A stretch of DNA of 64,000 nucleotides, from contig JADFMN010000001.1 of assembly GCA_022563855.1 (NCBI GenBank), positions 310,001 through 374,000 on the forward strand. Reading direction: 5' to 3'. Shown here in pieces: positions 16,256 through 25,187 of the stretch (positions are counted from its first letter, which is position 1; every line of letters starts with the position of its first letter). Both the position numbers and the translations under genes were made by a program. The stretch is from Armatimonadota bacterium. Its GTDB lineage: Bacteria; Armatimonadota; Fimbriimonadia; Fimbriimonadales; Fimbriimonadaceae. Under the pieces are notes generated by a model, which saw only the letters and a list, made by a program, of their open reading frames with translations, was not told the DNA's origin and did no database searches.

Positions 16256-17548
16256 GTGGAGGCATTTCTTGCGCGGTTGGAACCGGTGTGGCATCCGCAC
16301 CCGGGGCAGCGTGAGTTTCTTCTGAATCCGGCGCGCAACAAGGTGCTGGCGTGCGGGCGTCGGTGGGGCAAGACAGACGCCTGCGCGGTGCAGATTCTGG
16401 CGAGCCTGTTTCGGGATCACCCCGCGCGGCATCTGATCCTGGCGCCGACGCTGGATCAGGCGCGGCTGCTGTTCGACAGAACGCTCGACCTGATCGACGA
16501 ACTGGCGAGGCACGAGCAGCGCATCGTTGATTTCAAAGTTCGGCGCACGCCGTATCCGCATATGCGGCTCGGCAGGCACGTCGTGATGGCGCGTTCGGGC
16601 CACATCGGTCGGGCGCTGCGAGGGAACGAGGCGACGGACATCATCGTCGACGAAGCCGCGTACGTTCCTGAAGAGCTGGTGACAGAGGTCGCCATGCCAA
16701 TGCTCGCAACGACCAACGGCACGCTGACGATGATCAGCACGCCGCGCGGGAAGAACCACTTCTGGCGGTTCTTCAAGATGGGCGAACGCCGCGAGCACGG
16801 GGTCTGGAGCCGTCGTGCGCCGTCGTCCGAGTCGCCGTACGTCTCGAAGAACTTCCTGCGGGTTCAGCGCGAGCTGATCAGCGAGCGCGCGTATTCAGTC
16901 GAGTACGAAGCGCAGTTCTTGGACAGCCAGGGGCAGGTGTTCGCCAGCGCGGCGATCGAGAACGCGGTTGTCGCCGAGCTGCCGGAGATCAAGTCCGAGC
17001 AGGCGTACATCGGCGTCGACTGGGCGCGGTACGCGGACTACACGGCGGTGGCGGTTCTACGCGGAACAAGGTCGCTCTGTCGGCTCGACGGCATCTGGCG
17101 TTTTCACGGAACGACATGGTCAGAAGCCGTGCGGCGCGTTGCCGAGATCATAAGACCGTACGAAAGCGCGAGCGTTCTTTGCGACGCGACGGGCATCGGC
17201 GACCCGGTGCTGGAGATGCTGAAGTCAGAGCATGAACGGTCTCGGATCGAAGGGTTGGTCTTCACCGCCAGGTCGAAGAACGAGCTGATCGACAACCTCG
17301 CGTGGCTGTTCGACAAGGGCTCGATCAAGATGCTGCCCGACACGCAGCTGCTCAAGGAGCTAGAGCACTTCGAAGCGCGACAGGGCCAAAGCGGACACAC
17401 GAAGCTCGGCGCAGGCAGCGGCTTCCACGACGACATGGTGATCGCGCTCGCGCTGGCGGCGCGACAGCTTCCGCGTGAGTACACGCCGGGAATCGGCATG
17501 GGGTCGGCGAGGAAGTTCAGCGAGGACACATTGAGAAACCAAGAATGA
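16256..17548 (+). CDS. Phage terminase large subunit (ATPase plus nuclease)
   Basis: 430 residues from a GTG start. Walker A is CGRRWGKT (33-40) and Walker B TDIIVDEAAYV (128-137), followed by a coupling STPRGKNHFW (161-170). The C-terminal RNase H-like nuclease shows its acidic residues in IGVDWARYADYTAV (D255), LCDATGIGDPV (D310) and HDDMVIALAL (391-400). Both activities look intact: DNA translocation into a procapsid and genome cutting. The gene overlaps the portal gene by ATGA. No small terminase subunit is adjacent; upstream is a chromosomal lipoprotein gene. Confidence 0.92.
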   Translation: MEAFLARLEPVWHPHPGQREFLLNPARNKVLACGRRWGKTDACAVQILASLFRDHPARHLILAPTLDQARLLFDRTLDLIDELARHEQRIVDFKVRRTPYPHMRLGRHVVMARSGHIGRALRGNEATDIIVDEAAYVPEELVTEVAMPMLATTNGTLTMISTPRGKNHFWRFFKMGERREHGVWSRRAPSSESPYVSKNFLRVQRELISERAYSVEYEAQFLDSQGQVFASAAIENAVVAELPEIKSEQAYIGVDWARYADYTAVAVLRGTRSLCRLDGIWRFHGTTWSEAVRRVAEIIRPYESASVLCDATGIGDPVLEMLKSEHERSRIEGLVFTARSKNELIDNLAWLFDKGSIKMLPDTQLLKELEHFEARQGQSGHTKLGAGSGFHDDMVIALALAARQLPREYTPGIGMGSARKFSEDTLRNQE

Positions 17549-18618
17549 AACTATTTCAACGCAAGAAGAAGAGATCGAAAGAGATCACGCCGCAACTGAC
17601 TGTTTACGAGCGGCGAGGACTGGAGTTTGCAGGGCACAACCCTGGCCGTCTGCCGGACAGCACGTATTCGCAGATGGAGGGCGACAGCATGATACAGACG
17701 GCACTCACGATCAAGAAGCTCGCTGTGCTGGCGGCGCCTTGGTCGATAGAGCCAGCTAGCGACTCCCCGGCAGATCGAGAGAAGGCGGAGTTCGTTGCGG
17801 ACGTTTTCGATCAGATGGACGGCTCGCCGAACACGATCCTGCTGCAGGCGATGGATGCGTTCTCCAAGGGTTGGTCCGTGCAGGAGATCGTGTACTTGGT
17901 GGATGGCGGAAAGCTGAAGATACGCGCCGTGCGCGCGAAGAACCCGTCTTACTTCGGGCTCGACATCGACGAGTTTGGCCGAATCCAGAACTTGAAGCTT
18001 CAGATTCCGGGCATCGAGGAGCGCAGCCTGCCGACGTCCAAGTTTGTGATCTACGTCAACCGGAAGGACTACGCGCAGCCGAAGGGCCGCAGCGATCTCG
18101 ACGCCGCGCACGAGCACTGGTCTACGAAGCAGACGCTGCTGAAGGCGTGGCAGCTGCACCTCGAGAAGTTCGCCATGCCGACGGTGCTCGGGCAGTACGA
18201 GCGGGGCATCCCGGCGGACGAGCGGAGCGCGATCCTGAAGGCGCTGCAGGACTTGCAGGACAACACGGCCATCGTGTACCCGAGCGAGATCAGCATCACG
18301 ACCCTCGGCGGCAATAAGGAGCCGTCAAGCGGCTTTCAAGAGGCGATCGAGTTTCACAACCGCGAAATGGCGCGGGCCGTGCTCGGCCAGACTTTGACGA
18401 CGGACGAGGGGCGCCGGGTCGGGTCGTTGGCTCTTGGAAAAGTTCACTTGCAGGTGTTGCTATTGCAGATCGCTGCTCTGCGGCGAGAGCTGGCGGACGT
18501 GGTGATGACCGAGCAGATCATTCAGCCATTGGTCGAGGCGAACTTCGGTCCGGGCACGACGCCTCGGTTCGAGTTCGAGGACGTGGAGAACAACGTGTTT
18601 CGTGGCGGGCGGTTGTAA
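17545..18618 (+). CDS. Phage portal protein (DUF935, Mu gp29-like)
   Basis: 357 residues beginning MKLFQRKKKRSKEITPQ. The middle contains AAPWSIEPASDSPADREKAE, LQAMDAFSKGWSVQEIVY and FVIYVNRKDYAQPKGRSDLD, the pattern of DUF935/Mu gp29-like portal proteins that form the dodecameric DNA gate of the capsid. The length is shorter than Mu gp29 (about 500), lacking part of the C-terminal region. Translationally coupled to the terminase. No protease, capsid or tail gene follows; the next 376 bp hold repeats. Confidence 0.88.
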   Translation: MKLFQRKKKRSKEITPQLTVYERRGLEFAGHNPGRLPDSTYSQMEGDSMIQTALTIKKLAVLAAPWSIEPASDSPADREKAEFVADVFDQMDGSPNTILLQAMDAFSKGWSVQEIVYLVDGGKLKIRAVRAKNPSYFGLDIDEFGRIQNLKLQIPGIEERSLPTSKFVIYVNRKDYAQPKGRSDLDAAHEHWSTKQTLLKAWQLHLEKFAMPTVLGQYERGIPADERSAILKALQDLQDNTAIVYPSEISITTLGGNKEPSSGFQEAIEFHNREMARAVLGQTLTTDEGRRVGSLALGKVHLQVLLLQIAALRRELADVVMTEQIIQPLVEANFGPGTTPRFEFEDVENNVFRGGRL

Positions 18619-18646
18619 TCTCGGTCAGTTCCGCACCTCGGCAATG

Positions 18647-18712
18647 CCCTCACCTAACCTCTCCCACTCACGCAGGTACTCAGCGAACGATAATGAGTAG
18701 AGCGGGAGAGGG
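18647..18712. repeat. Dispersed-repeat fragment with CCTCTCCC/GGGAGAGG arms
   Basis: CCCTCACCTAACCTCTCCC (18647-18665) and AGCGGGAGAGGG (18701-18712) form an inverted pair around a 38-base spacer. This resembles the CCCTCACCCTAACCCTCTCCC-type intergenic repeat that I recall from many bacterial genomes. It is non-coding and located directly after the portal gene. Confidence 0.55.
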
Positions 18713-18737
18713 ACTGTCGGATCGGGAGGTCGAGCGG

Positions 18738-18871
18738 GTCATCCTGAGCTCAGGACGACGAACGTCCGGGCGCCATTTCTCAAACTCCCTCACGTCACGC
18801 ATGCCGGCCAGGGTACGCGTCGCCAAGCCGACGCGATGAAAAGCGCGATCCTTCGACAGGCTCAGGATGAC
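18738..18871. repeat. Dispersed inverted repeat (GTCATCCTGAG ... CTCAGGATGAC)
   Basis: An 11-bp perfect inverted pair at 18738-18748 and 18861-18871. The right end includes GATCCTTCGACAGGCTCAGG, a string that I recall from REP/MITE-like repeats in many phyla. Open frames here translate to VILSLSKDR, a well-known spurious product of such repeats. I see no genuine gene in 18619-18994. Confidence 0.7.
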
Positions 18872-18994
18872 GGCCCGCACACTCCCATACGAATCCGAGC
18901 CAGGCTACGGCCTAGCCGAAGGTCATGGGCCTTTTTTGCCGCATCTTTCCGGTTGTGAAAATGTCCCTTATCATGGACGTGGAGGAGGATAACT

Positions 18995-19504
18995 ATGACA
19001 TTCGGAGATATCTTTGCGTTGATGAGTCTGATCCTGGGCAGCGCGGGCGCGCTATGGGCAGGAATGACCTTGTCCGCGATTTTCTTCCCTGATCGAGCTC
19101 TCATGATGTCGAAGCGGTTCGAACATCACCCGTTCAAGACCTTTTTGCTGGGCTTGCTGTTCTTCGCACCCGTGACTTTCGTCGGGGCTTTGCTGATTGG
19201 GCCAGCTCCGCCGCTCGGAGTTACGATCTTCATCGCTGAGATCGGAGTGATCGTTTTCGGCGCTGGCGGCTTCGCGCGGTTTGCCGCTCGGCGCATCGAG
19301 GAGCACGGCGGCGCGACCAGCGAATACGATGCGATCGCGCGAGGGGCTGGGCTGCTGGTTTTGGCGCAGTTAATGCCGCTGTTCGGCTGGCTGCTGATGG
19401 TGCCGTACGTGTTGATCGCGTCGTTCGGCGCTGGATGCCTTGGGATCGTCAGCAGGAGAATCGCGATCGAGGCCCCCGCGCCACCTACGCTGGAGACCCC
19501 GTGA
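18995..19504 (+). CDS. Hypothetical four-TM membrane protein
   Basis: 169 residues. Hydrophobic segments at about 5-30, 47-68, 74-94 and 118-150, with a charged FARFAARRIEEHGGATSEYD loop between the third and fourth. GGAGGA precedes the ATG by 7 bases. GTGA overlap at 19501-19504 couples it to the DUF1800 gene, so this gene begins a three-gene operon. No family recognised. Confidence 0.65.
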   Translation: MTFGDIFALMSLILGSAGALWAGMTLSAIFFPDRALMMSKRFEHHPFKTFLLGLLFFAPVTFVGALLIGPAPPLGVTIFIAEIGVIVFGAGGFARFAARRIEEHGGATSEYDAIARGAGLLVLAQLMPLFGWLLMVPYVLIASFGAGCLGIVSRRIAIEAPAPPTLETP

Positions 19505-20961
19505 CGTTCACACGCCGAGAGGCGTTCGCGGTGCTTGCTGGAGCCGGGGTGCTGTCGGGTTGTGGCAATCTCGCGTCTCAGAAAAAGACGGTACCTCCGC
19601 CAACCTCTCTGACCGACCCGGCAACGCGGTTGATTGCGCGCGCCGGTTTCGGCGCTCGGCCTGGAGAAACGCAAGACGTTCGCGAACTCGGCGCAGACGG
19701 ATGGATCGCCAGTCAGCTAAGGCCGGACGGTCACGAGCCGTTCGATCTCTTGCACCGTCTTTCGCGGCTGGATATCTTCCGGTTTTCGGCCTGGGAGCTG
19801 AGAGATTGGAAGGAGGACGACATCATAGGTCAGCTACAGCAGGCCGCACTGCTGAGCGCTGCGCTCTCACCGTGGCAGGTCCGCGAGCGCATGATCGACT
19901 TCTGGAGCAATCACTTCAACATTTACGCGAAGAAGGGGTTGTCCGCTTACCGACTTCCGAGCGCGTACAGGAACGTAATCCAGGCCAATGCGCTCGGCTC
20001 GTTCCCGAAGATGCTGCACGCGAGCGCCAAGAGTACGGCGATGCTTCTTTACTTAGACCAGCAGGCGAGCCACAGGGGCAATCCGAACGAGAACTACGCA
20101 CGGGAGCTTTTGGAGCTGCACACGCTTGGCGTGGACGCTGGGTATTCGCAGAAGGACGTGATGGAGGTCGCGCGATGCTTCACGGGCTGGACGGAAGAGC
20201 GCAGGTTTTTGAGGGAGAAGGGCTCGTTCCGGTTTTATCCGCAGCTTCATGACAGCGAAGAAAAGCTCGTGCTCGGCGAGGTGATTCCAGCGGGAGGAGG
20301 GGTCAAAGACGGCGAACGCGTGCTCGATATCTTGGCCCGACACCCGGCCACTGCAAGGCACCTGGCGCGGAAGCTCGTGAAGTTCTTCCTCGGCCGCGAG
20401 GACGTAGCCCTCGAGGTCGCAGTCGAGGATGCGTATTGGGGCGATCAGCTCGGCGACATCTCAGCAATGGTGAAGACCGTGCTTTCGTCGCCGGCTCTGC
20501 TGGACGGTCCGCCAGCGCCCAAGAGGCCGTTCGACTACGTCGTGTCCGCACTGCGGGCGACAGATTCTGGGTTTTCCCTCTGGCCAAAGTTTGCACCGAT
20601 CCTGGGCCATTTGGACAAGATGGGGCAGCCGCTGCACCTCTGGCCGATGCCGGATGGATACCCTCTCGACGCAGACGCGTGGGGCGGCAGCATGCTGGCT
20701 AGGTGGAACTTCGCGTTCGCCCTGACGTCGAACCGCATCGGGGGCGTCAGCGTTGATTTGTCCGGCCTCGCAAAGCGTTACGGGGCATCGAGCAGGAACG
20801 AGTGGATCGCCGCTGTGTTCGGATTGTCGCATGACAGCCAAAAAGCAGGCTCTCTCATGGCGACGCTTCAGCAGCACACAGTGCAAAATCCGTCAACCAG
20901 TGACGACTGGGCGCAGATCGCTGCGCTCTGCTTATGTTCACCGGAGTTTCAATGGCGATGA
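19501..20961 (+). CDS. DUF1800 family protein (secreted)
   Basis: 486 residues from GTG at 19501. The N-terminus TFTRREAFAVLAGAGVLSGC combines a Tat-like RR with a lipobox-like cysteine. DUF1800 landmarks: RLIARAGFGARPGETQDVRE, MIDFWSNHFNIY, then HRGNPNENYARELLELHTLG and VMEVARCFTGWT. The family is nearly always encoded next to DUF1501, as here (ATGA overlap at 20958), and is assumed to work with it in the envelope; the biochemical role is not established. The longer frame to 19435 lies within the upstream gene and is not favoured. Confidence 0.92.
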   Translation: MTFTRREAFAVLAGAGVLSGCGNLASQKKTVPPPTSLTDPATRLIARAGFGARPGETQDVRELGADGWIASQLRPDGHEPFDLLHRLSRLDIFRFSAWELRDWKEDDIIGQLQQAALLSAALSPWQVRERMIDFWSNHFNIYAKKGLSAYRLPSAYRNVIQANALGSFPKMLHASAKSTAMLLYLDQQASHRGNPNENYARELLELHTLGVDAGYSQKDVMEVARCFTGWTEERRFLREKGSFRFYPQLHDSEEKLVLGEVIPAGGGVKDGERVLDILARHPATARHLARKLVKFFLGREDVALEVAVEDAYWGDQLGDISAMVKTVLSSPALLDGPPAPKRPFDYVVSALRATDSGFSLWPKFAPILGHLDKMGQPLHLWPMPDGYPLDADAWGGSMLARWNFAFALTSNRIGGVSVDLSGLAKRYGASSRNEWIAAVFGLSHDSQKAGSLMATLQQHTVQNPSTSDDWAQIAALCLCSPEFQWR

Positions 20962-22235
20962 GCAAACACGAGTCAGCATGCGACGGCTACGCCGAGGCCA
21001 TGCAAAAACAGATGACGCGCAGGGCCGCACTGACCGCAGGCATAGCAGGAGTCGCGTGGTGGGCGGCACGAAAGACGGCGCTTGCACAGGCGACGTTCGG
21101 AGAAAACGGCAACGTACTTGTCGTGGTGTTCTTGCGTGGTGGCGCAGACGGGCTGAACATCGTTGCGCCGTACACGGAAGACGCCTATTACAAACTTCGC
21201 CCTACGCTTGCTATCAAAAAGCCGGGCGGTGGAGCGGGCGCGCTGCGAGACCTGGACGGGTTCTTCGGTCTGCACCCTTCTCTTTCTGCCCTGCATCCTC
21301 TCTTCGACGAGGGCGAGCTTGCGTTCATTCACGCCGTCGGTTCCGGCGATCAATCGCGCTCCCATTTTGAGGCGATGGCGACGATGGAGCGCGGAGCGGC
21401 GAACCGGCGCGCGCCGCAGTCGAGCGGATGGCTAGCCCGACACCTTGCGACGACACCGTCGCGGGGGAGCCCGATGCGAGCCGTCGCGCTGTCTCGCACC
21501 GTTCCTGAGTCGCTGCGAGGCGCAACACAGGCGATCGCCATTCGGTCGCTCGACGAGTTCCAGCTTGCGGGCAATCCCGATCAACGGCGGGATGCGGCAG
21601 ATGCTCTGGCAGATCTGTATCAAGACGGCGACGACGCGTTCGCAGGTGCCGGACGGGATACGTTGCAAGTCTTGAAAAAGCTCGGCTCGATCGACATGGA
21701 GTCGTACAGTCCCGAGAACGGAGCCGTCTACCCCGAGTCCTCGCTCGGCAACGGCCTGAAGCAGATCGCGATTCTAGTGCGAAAGGAGGTCGGGCTTGAG
21801 ATCGCAAGCCTTGACGCAAGCGACCGTGGCGGCTGGGACACGCACATCGCGCAGGAGCTTCTGCTGGCGATGCAGCTGCAGGACCTTGGCGACAGCTTGG
21901 CGGCTTTCAGAAAAGACTTGGCGGGCGATATGAGCAGGGTCACGGTGGTCGTGCAGACGGAGTTCGGCCGACGCGCTGCCGAGAACAGCGGATACGGCAC
22001 GGACCACGGTCGCGCTTCCATCATGATCGCGCTCGGCGGAGGCGTGTCGGGCGGGCGAGTCATTTCGGATTGGCCAGGTCTGGAGGAAGATCAACTAGAC
22101 GGCCCCGGCGACCTGCGCGTGACGACCGACTATCGCGACGTACTCGCAGAAGCTCTGTCAAAGCGCCTGGGGAATGCGCGGACCGATGAAGTATTCCCTC
22201 TCTCTTCGATCCGCCCGGTCGGAGTCTTCACCTAG
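20958..22235 (+). CDS. DUF1501 family protein (secreted, sulfatase/phosphatase-like fold)
   Basis: 425 residues from the ATG of the ATGA overlap; an earlier in-frame ATG (20934) is possible. A Tat-type signal TRRAALTAGIAGVAWWAARK lies at about 19-40. The conserved FLRGGADGLNIVAPYTED (about 55-72), the RGGWDTHIAQE segment with Asp and His (about 293), VVVQTEFGRRAAENSG and YGTDHGRASIMIALGG make a DUF1501 protein of the alkaline-phosphatase-like superfamily. It is the last gene of the operon; its stop abuts the stop of asd on the other strand. Confidence 0.93.
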   Translation: MSKHESACDGYAEAMQKQMTRRAALTAGIAGVAWWAARKTALAQATFGENGNVLVVVFLRGGADGLNIVAPYTEDAYYKLRPTLAIKKPGGGAGALRDLDGFFGLHPSLSALHPLFDEGELAFIHAVGSGDQSRSHFEAMATMERGAANRRAPQSSGWLARHLATTPSRGSPMRAVALSRTVPESLRGATQAIAIRSLDEFQLAGNPDQRRDAADALADLYQDGDDAFAGAGRDTLQVLKKLGSIDMESYSPENGAVYPESSLGNGLKQIAILVRKEVGLEIASLDASDRGGWDTHIAQELLLAMQLQDLGDSLAAFRKDLAGDMSRVTVVVQTEFGRRAAENSGYGTDHGRASIMIALGGGVSGGRVISDWPGLEEDQLDGPGDLRVTTDYRDVLAEALSKRLGNARTDEVFPLSSIRPVGVFT

Positions 22236-23264
22236 CTAAGACAGCGCTTCAACAATCGGCGCGCACTCGGCGATCTGTACGGCGTTGAGGGCAGCACCCT
22301 TCAGAAGTTGGTCGCCCGATGCGAAGAGGCAGAGACCGTTGCGGCTGGATGGGTCCTGGCGGATTCTGCCGACGAGCACATCGTTTTGGCCGCTCGCCTC
22401 GACCGGCATCGGGAAGTGGTTCTTTTCTCGGTCATCAACCAGGCGTACTCCGGAGAAGTCGGCGATCGCGCTTCTAGCCGCGTCTATGCCGGGCGCCTCA
22501 CCGGAGAACTCGACGAGCACTGACACGGAGTGGGCACGGAAGACCGGCACGCGGACGCAAGTCGCATTCACTTTGAGGTCTGGCATACCGAGGATCTTCC
22601 GCGTCTCTTCGATTACCTTCTCTTCCTCAACGTTCATCCCCGTCTCGCCGATGGGGGAGTCGTGCGAGAACACGTTGAACGCACACTGGTGCGGAAAGAC
22701 CGAAGGCTCGGCCTCTCGCCCCTCCAGGACGGCCCTTGACTGCTCTTCCAGCTCCTTCATGGCCGCCGCGCCCGCCCCGCTCGCGCTCTGGTAGGACGTC
22801 ATCACGACGCGCTCGAACTTCCCAAGAGACCGCAGCGGGGCGATGGCCATCAACAGGATGATCGCCGTGCAGTTCGGATTCGCGATCAGCCTAGTTGTCG
22901 CGCTGATCTCGGAGGCGTTGATCTCTGGGATCACGAGCGGAACGTCAGACCTCATTCGGAACGCGCTGGAGTTGTCGATGACGATGGCGCCTGACTCCAA
23001 AGCGCAAGGTGCGTATGTCTTGCTCACTTCTGCACCAGCGGAAAAGAACGCGATATCGACGCCCTTGAATCCGCCGCTGCAGCACTCCCTGACAAGAACC
23101 TCGTCACCCTTGAACGGTTGACGCTTGCCGACCGACCGCTTGCTGGCGAACAGCGACAGCTCGTCGACCGGCCACTCGCGCTCTTCAAGCAGGCGGGCAA
23201 ACTCCCTGCCGACGGCGCCAGTGGCACCAACGACAGCGACCCGGACCGGACGACGAAACGGCAT
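22236..23264 (-). CDS. asd: Aspartate-semialdehyde dehydrogenase
   Basis: 342 residues. NADP-binding VAVVGATGAVGREF (9-22); catalytic cysteine in IANPNCTAI (C132); substrate-binding Arg/His near VRVPVFRAHSV (about 240-250). It reduces aspartyl phosphate to aspartate semialdehyde, the branch point to lysine/DAP, threonine and methionine. Length is normal. Convergent with DUF1501 with zero gap. No other aspartate-pathway gene is adjacent. Confidence 0.96.
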   Translation of the reverse strand: MPFRRPVRVAVVGATGAVGREFARLLEEREWPVDELSLFASKRSVGKRQPFKGDEVLVRECCSGGFKGVDIAFFSAGAEVSKTYAPCALESGAIVIDNSSAFRMRSDVPLVIPEINASEISATTRLIANPNCTAIILLMAIAPLRSLGKFERVVMTSYQSASGAGAAAMKELEEQSRAVLEGREAEPSVFPHQCAFNVFSHDSPIGETGMNVEEEKVIEETRKILGMPDLKVNATCVRVPVFRAHSVSVLVEFSGEAPGIDAARSAIADFSGVRLVDDREKNHFPMPVEASGQNDVLVGRIRQDPSSRNGLCLFASGDQLLKGAALNAVQIAECAPIVEALS

Positions 23265-23331
23265 ACAACACTATCTTGGCCGAAGAAGCGCACGCGTTGC
23301 GGGACCGGTTTTGATTCCCTGCGCAGTCTGC

Positions 23332-24507
23332 TCAAAAACCGATGATCTTCGAAGCGGACTCCATGTCTTTGTCGCCGCGACCAGAAAGGTTGACCAGCAC
23401 CCGCGAGCCATTGTCGATCAAGCCGTCGATGCTGAGCGCAGCGAACGCGTGCGCCGACTCGAACGCAGGGATGATTCCTTCACACTTGGACAGTTGCTCG
23501 AACGCCGCGATCGCCTGCTCGTCGGTCACAGCGACGTACTCGACTCGACCAGAGTCCTTGAGATACGAGTGCTCCGGCCCAACGCCTGGATAGTCGAGGC
23601 CAGCGGACACGGAGTGCGTCGGCAGCACTTGGCCGTTCTCGTCCTGCATCATGTACGAGTACGATCCGTGCAGGACGCCCGGCGAGCCGGCTGCCAGCGG
23701 CGCTGCGTGGCGATCGGTGTCTATCCCCTCTCCGGCTGCTTCGACCCCGATCAAGCGCACCGCGTCGTCCATGAACCCAGCGAAGAACCCAATCGCGTTC
23801 GAACCGCCGCCTACGCATGCGATTGCGACATCTGGGAGCCCGCCGAACTGACGCTCATACTGCTCGCGCGCCTCGTGCCCGATCACGGCTTGGAACTCCC
23901 GAACCATCTCGGGATACGGATGCGGGCCTGCGACCGAACCGATGACGTAGTGCGTACCTTCGACGTTCGTCACCCAGTCCCGCAACGCCTCGTTGAGCGC
24001 ATCCTTCAGCGTCTTCGTACCGCTGCTAACGGGCACGACCTCTGCGCCTAGCAGCTTCATGCGGAAGACGTTGAGCTCCTGGCGGCGGCAGTCCTCCTCG
24101 CCCATGTATACGACGCACTCCAGGCCGAACAGCGCGCAGACGGTCGCTACCGCGACGCCGTGCTGGCCCGCTCCCGTCTCCGCGATAATCCGCTGCTTGC
24201 CCATCCTTCTGGCCAGCAGGATTTGACCGAGCGCGTTGTTTATCTTGTGCGCGCCGGTGTGATTGAGATCCTCGCGCTTGATCGCCAGTTCGAAACCTAA
24301 CGCTTGGCCCAGCCTCGTCGCCTCTGTGACGGGAGTCGGCCTGCCGACGTATTTGTCCAAGTACTCGTCCAACTCGGAGCGAAAGCTCTTGTCCTGCCAA
24401 GCCTTCTTGAACTCGGCAGCCAGTTCGTCAAGAGCCGGGATGAGCGTCTCCGGAACGTACCGCCCGCCATAAGCTCCAAATCGTCCGACCTTCTGGCCAC
24501 CCGCCAT
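23332..24507 (-). CDS. trpB: Tryptophan synthase beta chain
   Basis: 391 residues. It starts [15 protein letters not shown]; the PLP lysine is in [10 protein letters not shown] (K88); [10 protein letters not shown] and the phosphate loop [10 protein letters not shown] follow, and [13 protein letters not shown] lies near the C-terminus. It is the TrpB1 type that condenses indole with serine in complex with TrpA. trpA is not adjacent, so the trp genes are dispersed in this genome. It lies 67 bp upstream of asd on the same strand; co-transcription is possible. Confidence 0.97.
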   Translation of the reverse strand: MAGGQKVGRFGAYGGRYVPETLIPALDELAAEFKKAWQDKSFRSELDEYLDKYVGRPTPVTEATRLGQALGFELAIKREDLNHTGAHKINNALGQILLARRMGKQRIIAETGAGQHGVAVATVCALFGLECVVYMGEEDCRRQELNVFRMKLLGAEVVPVSSGTKTLKDALNEALRDWVTNVEGTHYVIGSVAGPHPYPEMVREFQAVIGHEAREQYERQFGGLPDVAIACVGGGSNAIGFFAGFMDDAVRLIGVEAAGEGIDTDRHAAPLAAGSPGVLHGSYSYMMQDENGQVLPTHSVSAGLDYPGVGPEHSYLKDSGRVEYVAVTDEQAIAAFEQLSKCEGIIPAFESAHAFAALSIDGLIDNGSRVLVNLSGRGDKDMESASKIIGF

Positions 24508-24587
24508 GCGCCTATTCTACGGCACACGCTCTACTTCAGGCTGGGTTCCAGCCGGGCCGCATCGGATCGTTGCCTATCGAAGCCTTA

Positions 24588-24622
24588 AACAAAAGGAAGG
24601 CAGGTGACCGAAGTCACCTGCC
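24588..24622 (-). terminator. Rho-independent terminator of the pilin-like gene
   Basis: On the minus strand GGCAGGTGAC-TTCG-GTCACCTGCC is a perfect 10-bp stem closed by a C(UUCG)G tetraloop, followed by TTCCTTTTGTTT. It begins 36 bp after the pilin-like stop. The UUCG loop is an especially stable RNA cap. Confidence 0.88.
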
Positions 24623-24657
24623 TATTACCCTTTATACTTTTGTCGTCGAAGAGTGTC

Positions 24658-25014
24658 TTACAGACCTGACGGGTCAGACCGCCACGCGTCGGCATCCTTG
24701 CCGTTGAACGTCGGGTCAATATTGACCGCGTTGGCCAGATAGACGCCCGTCACAGGACCCGTTGGCCACTTCTTCATGTACACGGGTGCAAGGTCTCCCG
24801 ACACTGCCACGTCGGAGCCGACTTTGCCGAGTTCCATCGCCCACTGCTCTTCGGCAGATTCGATCTGCTTCAAGTTGGCGATGATTGTCTGTAGCCGACT
24901 GTTCTGTCGTGCCTTGATGAAATTCGGGACTGCGATCGCGAGCAAGATACCAATGATCAAGACCACGATCATGATTTCAACGAGCGTGAAACCGGTTCGC
25001 TTATTACGCTTCAT
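24658..25014 (-). CDS. Type IV pilin / pseudopilin-like protein
   Basis: 118 residues. The prepilin cleavage motif KRTGFTLVEIMIVVLIIGIL (6-25) has the cut G/F with Phe+1 and Glu+5, then a hydrophobic helix. The mature domain (about 105 residues) includes NLKQIESAEEQWAMELGK and ends ADAWRSDPSGL. No cysteine pair is seen. Such short proteins are common in several copies in Armatimonadota and Planctomycetes and may be structural pilin or type II secretion-like pseudopilins. It stands alone, with GGAGG and AAGGA sites upstream and its own terminator. Confidence 0.88.
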   Translation of the reverse strand: MKRNKRTGFTLVEIMIVVLIIGILLAIAVPNFIKARQNSRLQTIIANLKQIESAEEQWAMELGKVGSDVAVSGDLAPVYMKKWPTGPVTGVYLANAVNIDPTFNGKDADAWRSDPSGL

Positions 25015-25187
25015 TTTCCTTATGATCCTCCGGACTCAGGCCATACGACCTGCGGGCCGTTATACAACCCTCTTGTCCTGTCTTCCACAAGGTCGCAGCG
25101 CTGCCCACTGCACAAATGCGAGGTTTCTAGGCGAGTCGTCTGGCCGAATCGGAAACTGACCCGATCCAGGTATCGTCTAACAGTAAT

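Noticed and set aside
16256-18618. Complete prophage
   Set aside because: Only terminase and portal are present; no integrase, att sites, structural or lysis genes on either side.
18680-18880. 66-residue minus-strand ORF containing VILSLSKDR
   Set aside because: This is the usual spurious translation of a dispersed inverted repeat; no ribosome binding site or family support.
23125-24051. 308-residue plus-strand ORF
   Set aside because: Antisense to trpB and the start of asd; trpB is unambiguous.
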